Assembly: GCA_947568835.1 (NCBI GenBank)
Contig: OX387605.1
Span: 14,264,418-14,328,417 of the forward strand
Reading direction: 5' to 3'
Length of the DNA stretch: 64,000 nucleotides
Source: Protonemura montana
Lineage: Eukaryota; Arthropoda; Insecta; Plecoptera; Nemouridae
Part shown: positions 50,632-62,340 of the stretch, in pieces
How the letters are laid out: each line of letters opens with the position of its first letter
Position numbering within the stretch: position 1 is the first letter of the stretch
Made by a program: the position numbers and the translations under genes
Notes under the pieces: model-generated
The model's database searches: none
What the model was told of the DNA's origin: nothing
The model's input: the letters and a program-made list of their open reading frames with translations, nothing else

Positions 50632-53455
50632 TCACTGTAGGAACTAGTGCGCGTAGTTTCAAACCCGAGGGCCCTTTACGTCGCGATGGCCCACCCAGCC
50701 CAGCCGCATAAACCGGCAGCGAGCATGGAAACTCCATTACCAAAACTCCCCGGCGCATCTAACGGGCCGGGACAACGCTACGGCGCGCCGTAAATCTTAA
50801 GACACCGATATGAGTCGCATTTTCTTTAGCAAGCTTCCATCGCGCTCTTGCTCGAGGCCGTGAGACCAACGCAAGTACTTTTAAAGACTGAATTACTCTA
50901 GTTTTCTGGCCCAAGGCTACCGGAGAACGTCGGTTGATGCATTAGGTCTTGATGCAATCGCGTTGCGACTCTTCTTGCAGGAATAATATTTTGATGCAGT
51001 TTCTGTGCACTTTTCTAAAATCACGTTATCGTGCCATGATATCGAGTTTAGATAAGACGATAGGGAAGGAAACGAATGCTACCCTCAAGAAAACAACGAA
51101 TTGCTACTCGACGTCTTCAAGTCCCAGGACGTCAGTGATTCTCAGGAAATCTTCGAGAAAACCTCTGGGAAAATAGCCAACGTAGTTTTTTTTTTTAAAT
51201 TGCTATTTTTTGCACAATAATTTCTCTACATACGAACGAAACGAAAGGTCAGCACATGTTTTTTTGCTTTTGCTCCCTTAGATTTATTGTACTTTTTTCT
51301 TAATATTTTGCTTTATACAGACTTTTATTGAAATATCACTTTGGTTGAGTATACAGGTAAATATGTGACCTAATATTATAATGTTCCTTCAACAACGTCT
51401 TTAGAGAAAAATAAACCAGAACGCAGGGCTAGAAAAAGAGGAATTTGCGTTTGTGCATCGAAAATTCATTCGAATCGTCAAACCCTTCGTATTTGAGAGT
51501 ACTTTTGAGAATTTTCATATCTACGGGTGGTGAGAAAACGCTGGGATTTTCATTTATACGACTGGTGGTGTGGGGTGATGCGTGTCATCATCAGCTGGGA
51601 TCCTGCATTTCCAACTTGTTCTTGAGTAGCTCCAGTTCTCAACGAGATATTTAAATGTCAACACTTTATAATTAACCCGGTGAGGAATCGAACTGCAGAC
51701 TTTTCCGAGAGAGTGAGAAGAGCGCGAGAGTTGAGATGAATTGCGAGCAATTTGAATGCGTTGACAGCAGAATGGCTGCTGAGTTTGCTATCAGCTTAAC
51801 CTTAATGGGGAGGAAAATAACGGAAAATGATAAGTGTTAAAATTTCAAGGCGAGGTGACGCTTTAAGATAAGAATAAGAAGCCATTTTTCCCAATTAAAA
51901 TCCATTATCTAAATGTCAACGTAAAGTAGTGAGGTTTTCAGAAAGAAAAATTATCTTCCGTCATTTTCGCGACTAAGTGTCTCATTTTAATTCAATTCAC
52001 TATAGGATCGAAAAAATTTTTTTATTTTTTTTTATTTGAATTATAGGAAAAGACAAAGAAAAATTGTTTAGATTCAAAATAACAGATAGGACAATCTTAA
52101 ATAGCAATCTTTCAGCCCGAAACAATTATATATAAATGAGAATGTCCCTCAGTATTTCATAAAGACAATAAGTCAGGGAAATGAGGCCTTGGAGTGCTCC
52201 GTTTAGCGGGTGTAAGACCTACACGGCCGTCGGTGTCGTCGTTACACAGGATGTAGCGCCGTGTTACCATGAAACCTTCTCCCTAGCGACTTGAATATTG
52301 CTCGCAGATAACCAGCGACTTAAGAAGCGGAGAAACGTCTTACACACTTGCCATTACAATTTCACCGATACAATCTCGAGCCCTTTGCCAGAATTAAACC
52401 CAAGTGCGTTTTCCTTCCAACAGTTTGGGGACAAGAGAAGAATTTTCCAGCGCAGACGAAGAATTTTACCAGGAAAGTATGGCTTGAGTACGCCCATTTT
52501 TTTTTCTTGAGGAAATCATCTCTGGATTTTTTTTTTATTAACACAAGAAAATGAACTAAAACGGCCCTCAGAAAACGAATAATAAGCCACTCGGCAATGT
52601 GGCGTTCCATTTTGAAAGAAATTACATCAGTAGGAATAAAATACGTTCCTCGCACAATGAGCGAAAACTGAAAATGGAGGAAATAATAATGGAAGAACAT
52701 TTTAATAAAAATGTTGTGATTGACATCAGCTCCTTCAGAAAGCGGACTATGCATGGCGTACTTGATGAGGGTTTAACAATTGTGTCCACCGTGTACTATT
52801 CGGCCCACGTAACAAGTATAAGTTGCGCCCAAATCGCGCTTGCCGAAAAACAGAAAGCTCGGTCATAAAGCGCATGGAAAACCGCGGGAAACTGAGAATT
52901 GCTAAAGAGGTGGCCGCGTTCAACTTTTATTCTCAGGGGGAAATGGAACTGAAATGGAAAACGAATGCTCGATTAAAAAGTTGATTGGAAACAGCTTCGC
53001 ATAGATGAAAAGAAAGGGAGCCCCGCGTGTCTTCCAAACCCTGGAAGCTAACAACATATTTCTTGCATACACCCGCACACATTTCGTGAAAACATGGTTC
53101 TATTCGAAAACACTTGGTAATGTCGCCTAAAAAGCGATCACCTATCTCAGCTTATAGCTTCATCCCAAATGCAAACCAAGTTCGAAGACTCCAGTCAACT
53201 TCGCGAAGTTGAAACAATGACACATGTCAAGTTTTCGAATGGATCAATGGTTTCCTAACGAGTTATACCGCGCGGAGCAAGAGTTAAATCAGCAAAACCA
53301 TTCATTACTTCGCCGTAATAATGTCTGGAGTATTCATGATGACGACACAAGAAACTTGACTAGATCCTTTAGACACACACACATACATTCGCTCTCTGCA
53401 GCTCACACATACACACACTGACATTGATAGCTCGCTCTCACTCTACTGTCACATT

Positions 53456-53476
53456 GAGATCGTTAATAACGATCTC
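53456..53476. repeat. Perfect 10-bp inverted repeat with 1-nt centre
   Basis: GAGATCGTTA and TAACGATCTC flank a single A. The symmetry is complete over 10 bp per arm, so it could be a dimer-binding site or a small cruciform. It is flanked on the left by CA-rich simple sequence. Confidence 0.85.
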
Positions 53477-54131
53477 TGGGCCATGCCTTCATCGACCGTT
53501 ACTCGATCTTCGCAGCCGCCGATAATTAATTTCTCTCGATGCATCCGTGCGTTCTCGCGTGGTTACTGAGAGCGGCGAGCGTGGATTTGTCAACTTGCTG
53601 GCAAGCTTGTTGGTAACAGATAATATCTGACGAATTCGTAGCCAGTCAACCGGACGGATTCGAATATGTCAGACAAATAGTTTCTGACAATTTGACAATA
53701 CCAGGCAAACTTCGTGGAATTATAAATACGGCTCGCAGATAGCAAAGATGAGTTTCTTGAAATCAGAGTGAATGGTTTTGTTTCGTGGATTGTGCTGCGC
53801 GTTGTGGATTTCGATTGGTTTCGAAGCTGTGCGCGGATAACAGTGCTCGCCAACCTGAGCCTCGGATTTTAAATGTAATATTTTCAAATCTGAAAAAATA
53901 AATGGATCCTTCTGCTCATTAGCTACCAATGCCATAATCCTTTTGATTGGAGTCAATGCGACAGGGTTTTACCATAATTCGCCGAGTTGTTCTCACTCAA
54001 TCAGCCGACCTCTTATTGCTCAGCTGACCATTTGCAAATGTGTCATTACATCACATCACTGTAGTTGGATCGTACCGTGAAATTAGTTTCCAATATATTG
54101 AAAACGCTCACATGGGTGGAAGGCGCATAGA

Positions 54132-54310
54132 GCTTATTGGGGTTATTGAAACTGAGTTTAAATATGCATCCATCCCGGGGCGGGCTGCATCCACCCGCCC
54201 TTGCTGAGGCTCCATATGGATTCATATGGACGCATTGTAGAGAGTTTAAATATCCTCCTCGTCCCCCGTTCAGGCTTATTGGGGGTATTGTCGCGTGTTT
54301 AAATACCCCC
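54132..54310. repeat. Imperfect repeat of a GCTTATTGGGG...TTTAAATA unit
   Basis: GCTTATTGGGG at 54132 is followed 25 bp later by TTTAAATAT (54157-54165). GCTTATTGGGG at 54274 is followed 24 bp later by TTTAAATAC (54298-54306). A further AGAGTTTAAATAT sits at 54241-54253. The units are flanked by C-rich stretches. This gives two clear copies and one partial copy of a roughly 35-45 bp module within 180 bp. Confidence 0.55.
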
Positions 54311-57300
54311 TCGACCCATTTTGGACTGATATTCTCCGGGGTGGACTGGATGGCATGCACACTGGATGCCCACACTCAACAATGGAGTAGATGATTAGCA
54401 GCGGAATTCTTCACTGAAATAATCAATCAAATGGTGAATGGTTCATATATACTCGCATAAAACACATGTTCCACGAATATTTTTATGACATTCTGGATGC
54501 GAACATTGACGAGAATTATAAATTAGCTGATTTATTTCGGCGTGCGGGCAACGCGAGTGGTTTTGATTGACCAGCGTCGATCGCGCGAATAACGCGATTA
54601 CGGGTCGGTTAGTTGGGCTTCGTATGGCGGCTGTCGGGTGTAACATCACATTACGGTTTATTCGTTTCAGTTATTCTGGATTCGGAACGCAATTGGACAT
54701 TTTATTATTCAGCAACTGGAGATCGGATAGAATGATAAATGTCCACGGATCATTTTAAAAACAATTAGAGAACGAATTTATTTCTGGGGTCAAAATAAAA
54801 TTACAATTTTTACGGTTAGACAATACAAATGGCATCTTGGCCTTAAATAGCGTCAATACGGCGGTAAGTAAAAAGACGCCTCGTTTACCCACGTTAGGGG
54901 TGCAAGCGCCGCGACGGAAGCTACTGTGGCGCACTCAGCGCCGGCTGTCTCTCTCCCTCTCAACTAACCCCCAATCCAAAGCACGAACTTGTGGCAGTGC
55001 TGGCCTCTAGGTGGGAACACCGAGAACTAACTGCGTCGGTACATCAAGTTACAGTCCGTGCCACCAGACATCTCTGCATTATGTTTCATGCCTTATAGAG
55101 AACCGAGCATGAAGACTAAAGATACCAATGTAATTTCTTTACCTAAGAACTTTTTCCAGAATAATTGTGTTATTATTTTTCCTGGTGAAAGGAACGCAAG
55201 ATTTAATATGGTGAGGTAATAATTTTAAGGTTGTAGCAGATAGGGTGCTTTATTACTATTTAATGCTTTTCACTCTTTTAAAGAGTGAGCCCATTTAGGG
55301 CCCTTGGTCTCCTCCTTTTGCGGGTGTTTCAATTTCTCAGGTGGGGAAACACTTTCGAGAGGGTAAAGTGGTATTCATAATCATAATGTGTCCTGCCAAT
55401 TTCGAGAATTTATAATTTTAATGAGAATTAACATGCAGGTAAGGTATGAAACGCATTGTCAAAAAACAGAAAGTAAGTCTAAAAAAAAAAAAAAAAATCC
55501 TAACACGATCAAAATAGCCATTAAAATATGCAATGTTGTTGAAAATCGCGAGAGCAGAATCATATTAGAAGTTTGCAAACGAGTGGCAAGCACATTTGCA
55601 TTTCGTTCGTTTATCACGCCAAATAATGGACATAGGCTGGGGGCACGTAATGAAAAAATTCTATCGTGCGCGGGCGAACGGTGGTCGTAAATCACGGGCG
55701 GTGACCATCTCAAGTAAACTGTCATCTGTGACGAGTACTTTGCATATCTCCAGTTTCCGTGACCGCCACGGTGACCGGAAATTAAAATACGCGCTGCATG
55801 GAATGACCAACGCCTTCGCACATACTAAGTAGACCCTACTTGCTGTCAATCACGAATGCAAACTATTGGTAGCTCTCTCTCTGCCAGGTACTCAAGAATC
55901 AATCAAGTTTCAATTGGACGAGCTTGGAAATAATTACAGATTGCGCGTTCGGCGTTTTTTTTTTGTGATACAGAGACCTGAAATTAATTGTACGATCCAT
56001 TTGTTGCTTTTCAGAGTGCAGTGAATGGCAGCCGTCTTCGACCGGCATTTTTTTTTTCTTTTTGTAAGTTGGGGGTGACCTGTTTTGTTTCCTGGTCCCG
56101 TGTTCCGAATGGCAAACACTTGTTAGTTTCGGTTAATTTGCATTTTTGCCGCATGTTTCCGCTCCGGGCATACGATGAAAAAATGAGGGTTTTAAAATTT
56201 CTTTATGCCAATCAATAACGTTAAATCTGTTACGTCTTTACGTTAGTGAATTTCGTGGCTACATTGACAAACAATCATTGCTCTGCGTCTCAAAGAATCC
56301 AAGTGCAAGCCAAATTTGTTTTTAAACCCACGAGCTTGGTTTTATTAATGAACAACTGCGAGGAAATTTCCGTTAAATCAAAAGAAAGAAAATACAATTC
56401 TACAAGTAAAAATGTATGTTAAAATTTTCCAGTATGGAACTGATACTGGAAGAAAATTGTTAGAAATTCAACACCCTTAGCAGCTATTCCTAGGCGTATC
56501 TATTCCTCGCTACAATTGGCGACCAGTCACCTACTTGTATGACAAGTTGGCATTGCTTCACGCCAGCGAAGATCAATGTAGCCAGTTGTCAATCATTTCG
56601 CCAGAAACAATCGAGAGAACGATGTATTTATTTACTTTACACTTGGTGCCATAAAGTGGGATTATTTGAAACTTTCTTTAGATTAAGAGAAAATTTTTAG
56701 ATGAGACGAAATAACCTAAATTAGTCTAAATGGGTTGTGGGTGGTATTGGTGGTGGCAGTTGTGGTAATAGGTTAAAGTAGTAGTTCGTCTTAATTCTTC
56801 GCTCCATCAGAGTTATCTGAGACTAGACAGTGACTAGCATGGCCCTAACTTTCTTTGCTCAAGGTATTTTTGACGGCTCTTTCCTTAATATTTTGTCGAA
56901 AGAGCTTTGAGATGTGTGCGGGTAAGAAAATAAACTCTTGGATTTCATCATCATATTTTTGGTAGTAAAAAAATAGAGGATTTACTACGGAACTCAAAAT
57001 CTAGTTTCATTTTGATATGCGAGTTGTAATAAGGCTTAAAGTGATTCGGGTCTTTATGGCACTGTGACGGGAAAGAACGGCAAATTCTTTCAAGTACACC
57101 AGTATTACAACGTTTAGCTTTCGGGATCACAATATGGCGCCATAAACAAAAGTACGATAGTGAGAATCTGACGTCGACAACGTTCCTACCACCGGAATGA
57201 GCGTTTTAAGGACCGCGTCGCTCCACCAAGGATCTGTAGGTCACTGAAATGCTGTCTATGATGTTGGCGTTGTCACAAGAAAAGGCATCTTCGGCATTCC

Positions 57301-58507
57301 TGAGGACGTAGGTACCGGTAGCCCGAGGGTTCTTCTCTGTACCACATGCTTTCATCACATAACTTCGCTATTGGCTAACCTGCCTTCGTTAAATAGCTCT
57401 TTATGTGGTAGGTAAATGCAGGCGAGCAGGTAGTTTCAAAAGCATTTTAATGGTTTCGCCCTTGTCTTTTTGCTAGCCATTTTGCTTCATAGTAGCAGAG
57501 CGATGGTACATTAATGTTCCTCGCTATTCTCGGGTACGGTAAAAAAAAAGTACAATACGAATTATGCATTGTCATGAAATTTTACCTAAACACAGCTACT
57601 TTTTGTTGTTTTTAAAGAACAGTTTTTTAAAAAATGCGAAATTACTTCCTGCAAATATCAAAGTTCCGTAGCGCAGAGCAGTTAATATAAAAATCACATC
57701 TTCGAAATCGTCCATCTTCAACTGCAATTTAATTTCAATCTCCTGCTAACGCCATATGTACGCTATGGTGAAGAGCGCCAGCTGCCAATGTCGTCGCCAA
57801 TGACACCGCTACGACGTCAGCCAACGTATCGTGCATTTCGCCGAGGGAATTCGCAACTATGCAGCAACTTGACTGTGACGCATTCCTTTGCCTGCCGCAT
57901 ACCACCCGCACAACAATACAATATGTTAAACCCCTCTGGCGGAAAACATTTTAAATTAAACAAGAAAAATACCAGTGTCATCACATAAGCTAGATGTCAC
58001 GGTGGTGAGAGCACGGGGGTTCTGGCGCTCTGGCGCCCTGGCTAGCCTTCCACTTTACATCGAGTGCTAGGGAAATTTAGCTTCCTCGGACAAGTTTACG
58101 CAAAGGTAAAAGGGAGGCATTTCGGGGACTGTTTAAACGCATTTGAACACGATAAGCGAAAGTGAAACTTGACACTAAGAACAAATCAGTAGCAAATGCG
58201 TCAATGGTTTCGTGGCTCGCTAAATGTATATTTATTAAAAAGTGGGGTTTAACGACTTCAAAGATCCATTTGATAAAATAGAAAGAGCGAAGGTGAAAAG
58301 GGATGGAAGTAGCTTAAAGAACACATTGACAAGCATGGCAGCATCGCCAATTAACTGTTACTGTAGCAATTATCATCTAATTGTACAGGGTGTTCATTTC
58401 GAAGAGCATGCAGCCTGATGCTCCTCACGACAATTTTCAACAGTTGGCTTACTATTCTGTAAGTGGCAATTCTTTTTCTATTACACTTCAATTATCGCTG
58501 GAAAACT

Positions 58508-58550
58508 ATAGGACATAGGACATAATATAGGACATACGACATAGGACATA
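58508..58550. repeat. AGGACAT heptamer tandem array
   Basis: Five close copies of (A)GGACAT or a one-base variant occur in 43 bp, interrupted by an AATAT step. It is a degenerate minisatellite of no known function. Confidence 0.85.
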
Positions 58551-58739
58551 AATAAGCACATATGAACAAGCACTTGCTCTGGCAGAAACGCTACCTCCTT
58601 AACAATGAGATATGTTCTCAAATACAAACATCGCTGTATTTTCTTTTTAGAGCAGATAATAATGTGAGTCCAGAATAGCCCCAAAAACCCCACAAGTTTC
58701 AATGCATGCCTAAGTGGTGAAGAACATAATTAAGTGATG

Positions 58740-58872
58740 TTATATGACACCGGCGATGCCACCGCCGAGGTTTTGGCCAAGGGAGCTAATTCGCTCTCAA
58801 TTACCGGTCTGCCATCGCGTCCCCTACATCCGCCCGTAGCCGACGCCGACCTTCGGGCGTCGCGGCGGTGGT
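58740..58872. repeat. GNC-type island
   Basis: CCGGCGATGCCACCGCCG at about 58749 and CCGACGCCGACC...GGGCGTCGCGGCGG at about 58840-58868 form a pair that can fold back on itself. This is the most upstream clear member of the island set. Confidence 0.65.
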
Positions 58873-61774
58873 AGAATCAACGTTAGCGTAGAATTAACGG
58901 GAACCAATGTGTGTCCCTCTTTTATTTATGCAAACACGCCGATATCCAGGCCACACCTGTTGTGTGTGCTGTGTGCAAACTGTCAGCCTACACCATTGTT
59001 AGAAAACTAGGAAGCCAGCAACCTTAAAGTGGACTGCGCATCTCTTCCGTCTTCGCGGAGAAGATCATTTCAACATTATAGTGTTTTTCCAGAATAAAGC
59101 TTGGAACTTTGAAGAAAATGCACATGCCATATAACTGGTCTGTCCATTTTCGACGAGTAGTCAATATTCAATATCGTTTCCCCTCAACTATAAATCAGAT
59201 TGTAAGTTTGTCTATCAGTCAAGTGATAGAGATCTAGTTTTAAACTTCAAATAAAAAGCTGTTACCGATTTATTGATTTGTTTGTATTGGTTTCGATCAC
59301 AAACAAAAGGTTCAAACCACGATATTGTTTAAATTTCGCCTACGCTGCTCACTCTTTCCTTCCGTGAATCGCAGCCCCTGAATCGGCGGATGTGATCTGA
59401 GCCCCTGAATTCTTTACACCAATTTGTTATGAATTCAAAGGCTACAAAGTCGTTTTTATCATTATGAGTGGTCGATTCAGGGAGTGTATTGATGCACACA
59501 CGTATCAGGTCATCTATCGAGGTATAGTGATATGCTTGATATAATCCCGCGGTCGCCTGATAAATGACCCGAACTGCACCAGGCAGCATTAACTAGTTAT
59601 TTACTTGGGGCGGCCGCGCGCGGCCATTCGCTGCTTTACAGCGCGATAAATCTGAATTTACTGCTCGATTATGAAACGAGGAGCGAGGACTATAATGTTC
59701 ATCACAGAAATGGCCTATCATGCAACATACATTGCTAGGCGCGAGCAGCCACGACTCGTCGATACGTGCATAAATACTAATAAGTTACATCTCATTTTGG
59801 TTTTGAGTGGAAAGTTGCATTTGTCACGAGATGTAATAAATAATGCTACGAATTAAATTGCTGAAGTTAATAATAACCGTTTGTTAATTTGAAACGATTC
59901 CGTTTTTATTGTTGTTTTTTTTTTTGTTGACACACGATTACTTAATTTGAATTTTAAATGATACGATTACCGGTGAGGATATGGGATATATAGTAGTTTG
60001 TTTAGATACTCTTTTCTTGTTTTTCGACATCAGATTGGATTTTAAAACCTATGCCAAACATGATCTATATGCACTAAACACCGATGAGCTCAATCCATAA
60101 ACATAAACTGCAAAATTGTAACACCGACCAATGCACTGTAAAATAAGACCGAAACCGTAAGCTACGACGGTTAATTGCCAATGGTGTTTGATGGCAGGAA
60201 ATCGGAGTCCGCAGCATCGACGGCACGCCATTCTAGCTCGTTAGCATCACCATTGGGCCGCCGGCGCAACGCAAGAGACATTCACACTTCTGGTGGTGTG
60301 TTGACAGTGATTGATTCGACGTGACGATATCCCGACCCTTGCAATATCACAAACGCTACAGAAACCGTTACATTGGGCGGCCGCTGCATGCCCAGTAGCT
60401 GACGTTATGCGTTACAAGTGGGCTAATGTGGACTGCTTGAAGCGATATTGAAAATTAGTTAATTGTCAGACTGTATTTATGGTGATGCTAAAATATATAT
60501 GCCACGCTATGAATATTGTAATGAATTGTGCAGGAACGAGCAAGGCCATTATGATATTGAAAAATTATATAGTATAGTGTGGGATTTAAATTATTGCACG
60601 ATTGATGTTAGCAATGATTATTGCTGATTTTAATGACGAACGTAAACATCAAAGTGGTGCGAAATATTTCAGTGACTATTAAAGCGGATACTAGCATAGA
60701 TGAATTAACGTACATTTCATCTAGGGGAAAGTTGAATGAAAACGGCGTTCGGCTTGCCAGCAGAGACGATACGAAAAGGCAATAATGGGATCGTTGTTAT
60801 TGGCAGTATGTGCACAAAAACCGAGAAACTAATTTTAAAAGTTGCGGTTGAAATTGAGTGCGCGCGGCGATAGCGTCGCTCGAAGGTGTAGACAGTGAAT
60901 AATGAACGCCAGGTGGGCAAGTAGATTGACCGAGGCTCGAACGAGTCCCTTGAGGATGGGGAGGACAACGCTATTTCCCGTGTATATATCGTTTAGTTGG
61001 AAAAGCATGGGAAAACGTGCGGTGAACATTTTGCCAAAATTCATATTATATCGTAATCTGTCACAGCAATCTATTAGCATGGGCGTACCTGTGGCGAAGG
61101 TGTTGAACACGATTAACGACTGAATAAAGAGCCGACCACGGAAGTGGTTGATTCAATTTCTGTGACCGGTCAGTTGTATTTCGCGAGGGAATTGTGTGGC
61201 CTGGGCGCCAGGGTGGGGCATATACATTTTGAAACCCCGGAGGGGGGCAACAGATAAATCAGTCTGTTCCTTGAACGAGCGAATTGTGCCCGAGGATCGG
61301 AGACGAGCGCGCAAAGGGTTGATAAAGACAAACAGAACACTCCTCATGGTGCGGCCCGCCATGAGAGAGACGATATTGAAATCGGCTCGACCTAACTTTC
61401 CGAGTGTTTACAATCAATATCAAGGAGAACGGAAGATGAACTTAGTTTGTGACAAGTGCTATACGGTTTTAAAACTATCATTCAAATAAAAAGGGAAGAG
61501 AGATCCTTTAAAAAAAAAAAAAAGATGCTCCCGACTCAAATATTTCAGAAAAGAAAGATTTGACTGCTAATAAAGAAGGGAAGAAAAGATCTTAAGTTAC
61601 GAAAAGCTTTAGATTATAGCAAACGAAATAGTATTTAATATGTGACCCTGAGTCATGCTCGAAAGATCTTGTTTCTCGTTTGGGAACATGGGAAATATAT
61701 CTCGACTCAAAATGGTTCCAATTTCAGCTTGGTCTTGCAGCTGTAAAACCTCCTTCTCGATCAATCTAGTTGCA

Positions 61775-61830
61775 ATCCAGTGCACTTAATGCCAGTTTAC
61801 GGTACCGAGTTCGATTACCGCGAGGCGGGC
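61775..61830 (+). mobile_element. tRNA-like SINE fragment
   Basis: The segment contains CAGTGCACTT and TACGGTACC, then GAGTTCGATTACC (61807-61819), a B-box-like sequence one or two changes from GGTTCGANTCC, followed by GCGAGGCGGGCACC. This is the order seen in tRNA-related SINE heads. The cloverleaf does not fold fully, so a decayed SINE is more likely than a tRNA gene. Confidence 0.33.
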
Positions 61831-62274
61831 ACCATACATCTTCTGTGGTTGACGTATCCATTTTATCCTTCGGTTGGCATAACCAGATAAAAGCCAATTG
61901 TTTTGTCGGCAAAGTTTTTAGATGTAGGGTTAAACAACAATTGCTTCGGATGTAAAAACGAAATATGACCAAGGAAATATGCAGCATTGTCAAGTTTATA
62001 AGTTCAGGATGAAAATGTTCAGCAACTTAATTCCATTTCTGCATTAACGTTTAAGACTTTTACGAGAAATGTTTACAAAGTTTTGTCATCAAAACGTATT
62101 TCGCTGAGCACCATCCCGTCAATCAAAGAGTATTGCAAAAAAATCACCCGAATCCCTTGAGATGGTAGTTTATACCTACAAATGAAACCTTTATATATTT
62201 TATCTTAAACCTATTGTCTCATTTTCACAAAAGAGCTCGTACTGCAATGAAGCTCCCGTCTAGTAGGCCACCAC

Positions 62275-62340
62275 GGTCTCTGGATCGAACCTCTAGCTCG
62301 GTTAATACATCTTCTGCATGTGACGGCCTAGTCGGAGACC
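62275..62340 (-). mobile_element. tRNA-like fragment with perfect B box
   Basis: On the minus strand this 66-nt tract starts GGTCTC (62340-62335) and ends GAGACC (62280-62275), forming a 6-bp terminal stem like a tRNA acceptor. It carries a consensus B box GGTTCGATCC (62291-62282) at about the right place. The T stem does not pair and the unit is several bases short, so it is probably a decayed tRNA-related element. It lies about 450 bp from the similar fragment at 61.8 kb, in the opposite orientation. Confidence 0.3.

Noticed and set aside
58384..58400. ACAGGGTGTTCATTTC, like the end of mariner-type elements
   Set aside because: No partner terminal repeat or TA duplication was found nearby; a single short match is not enough.
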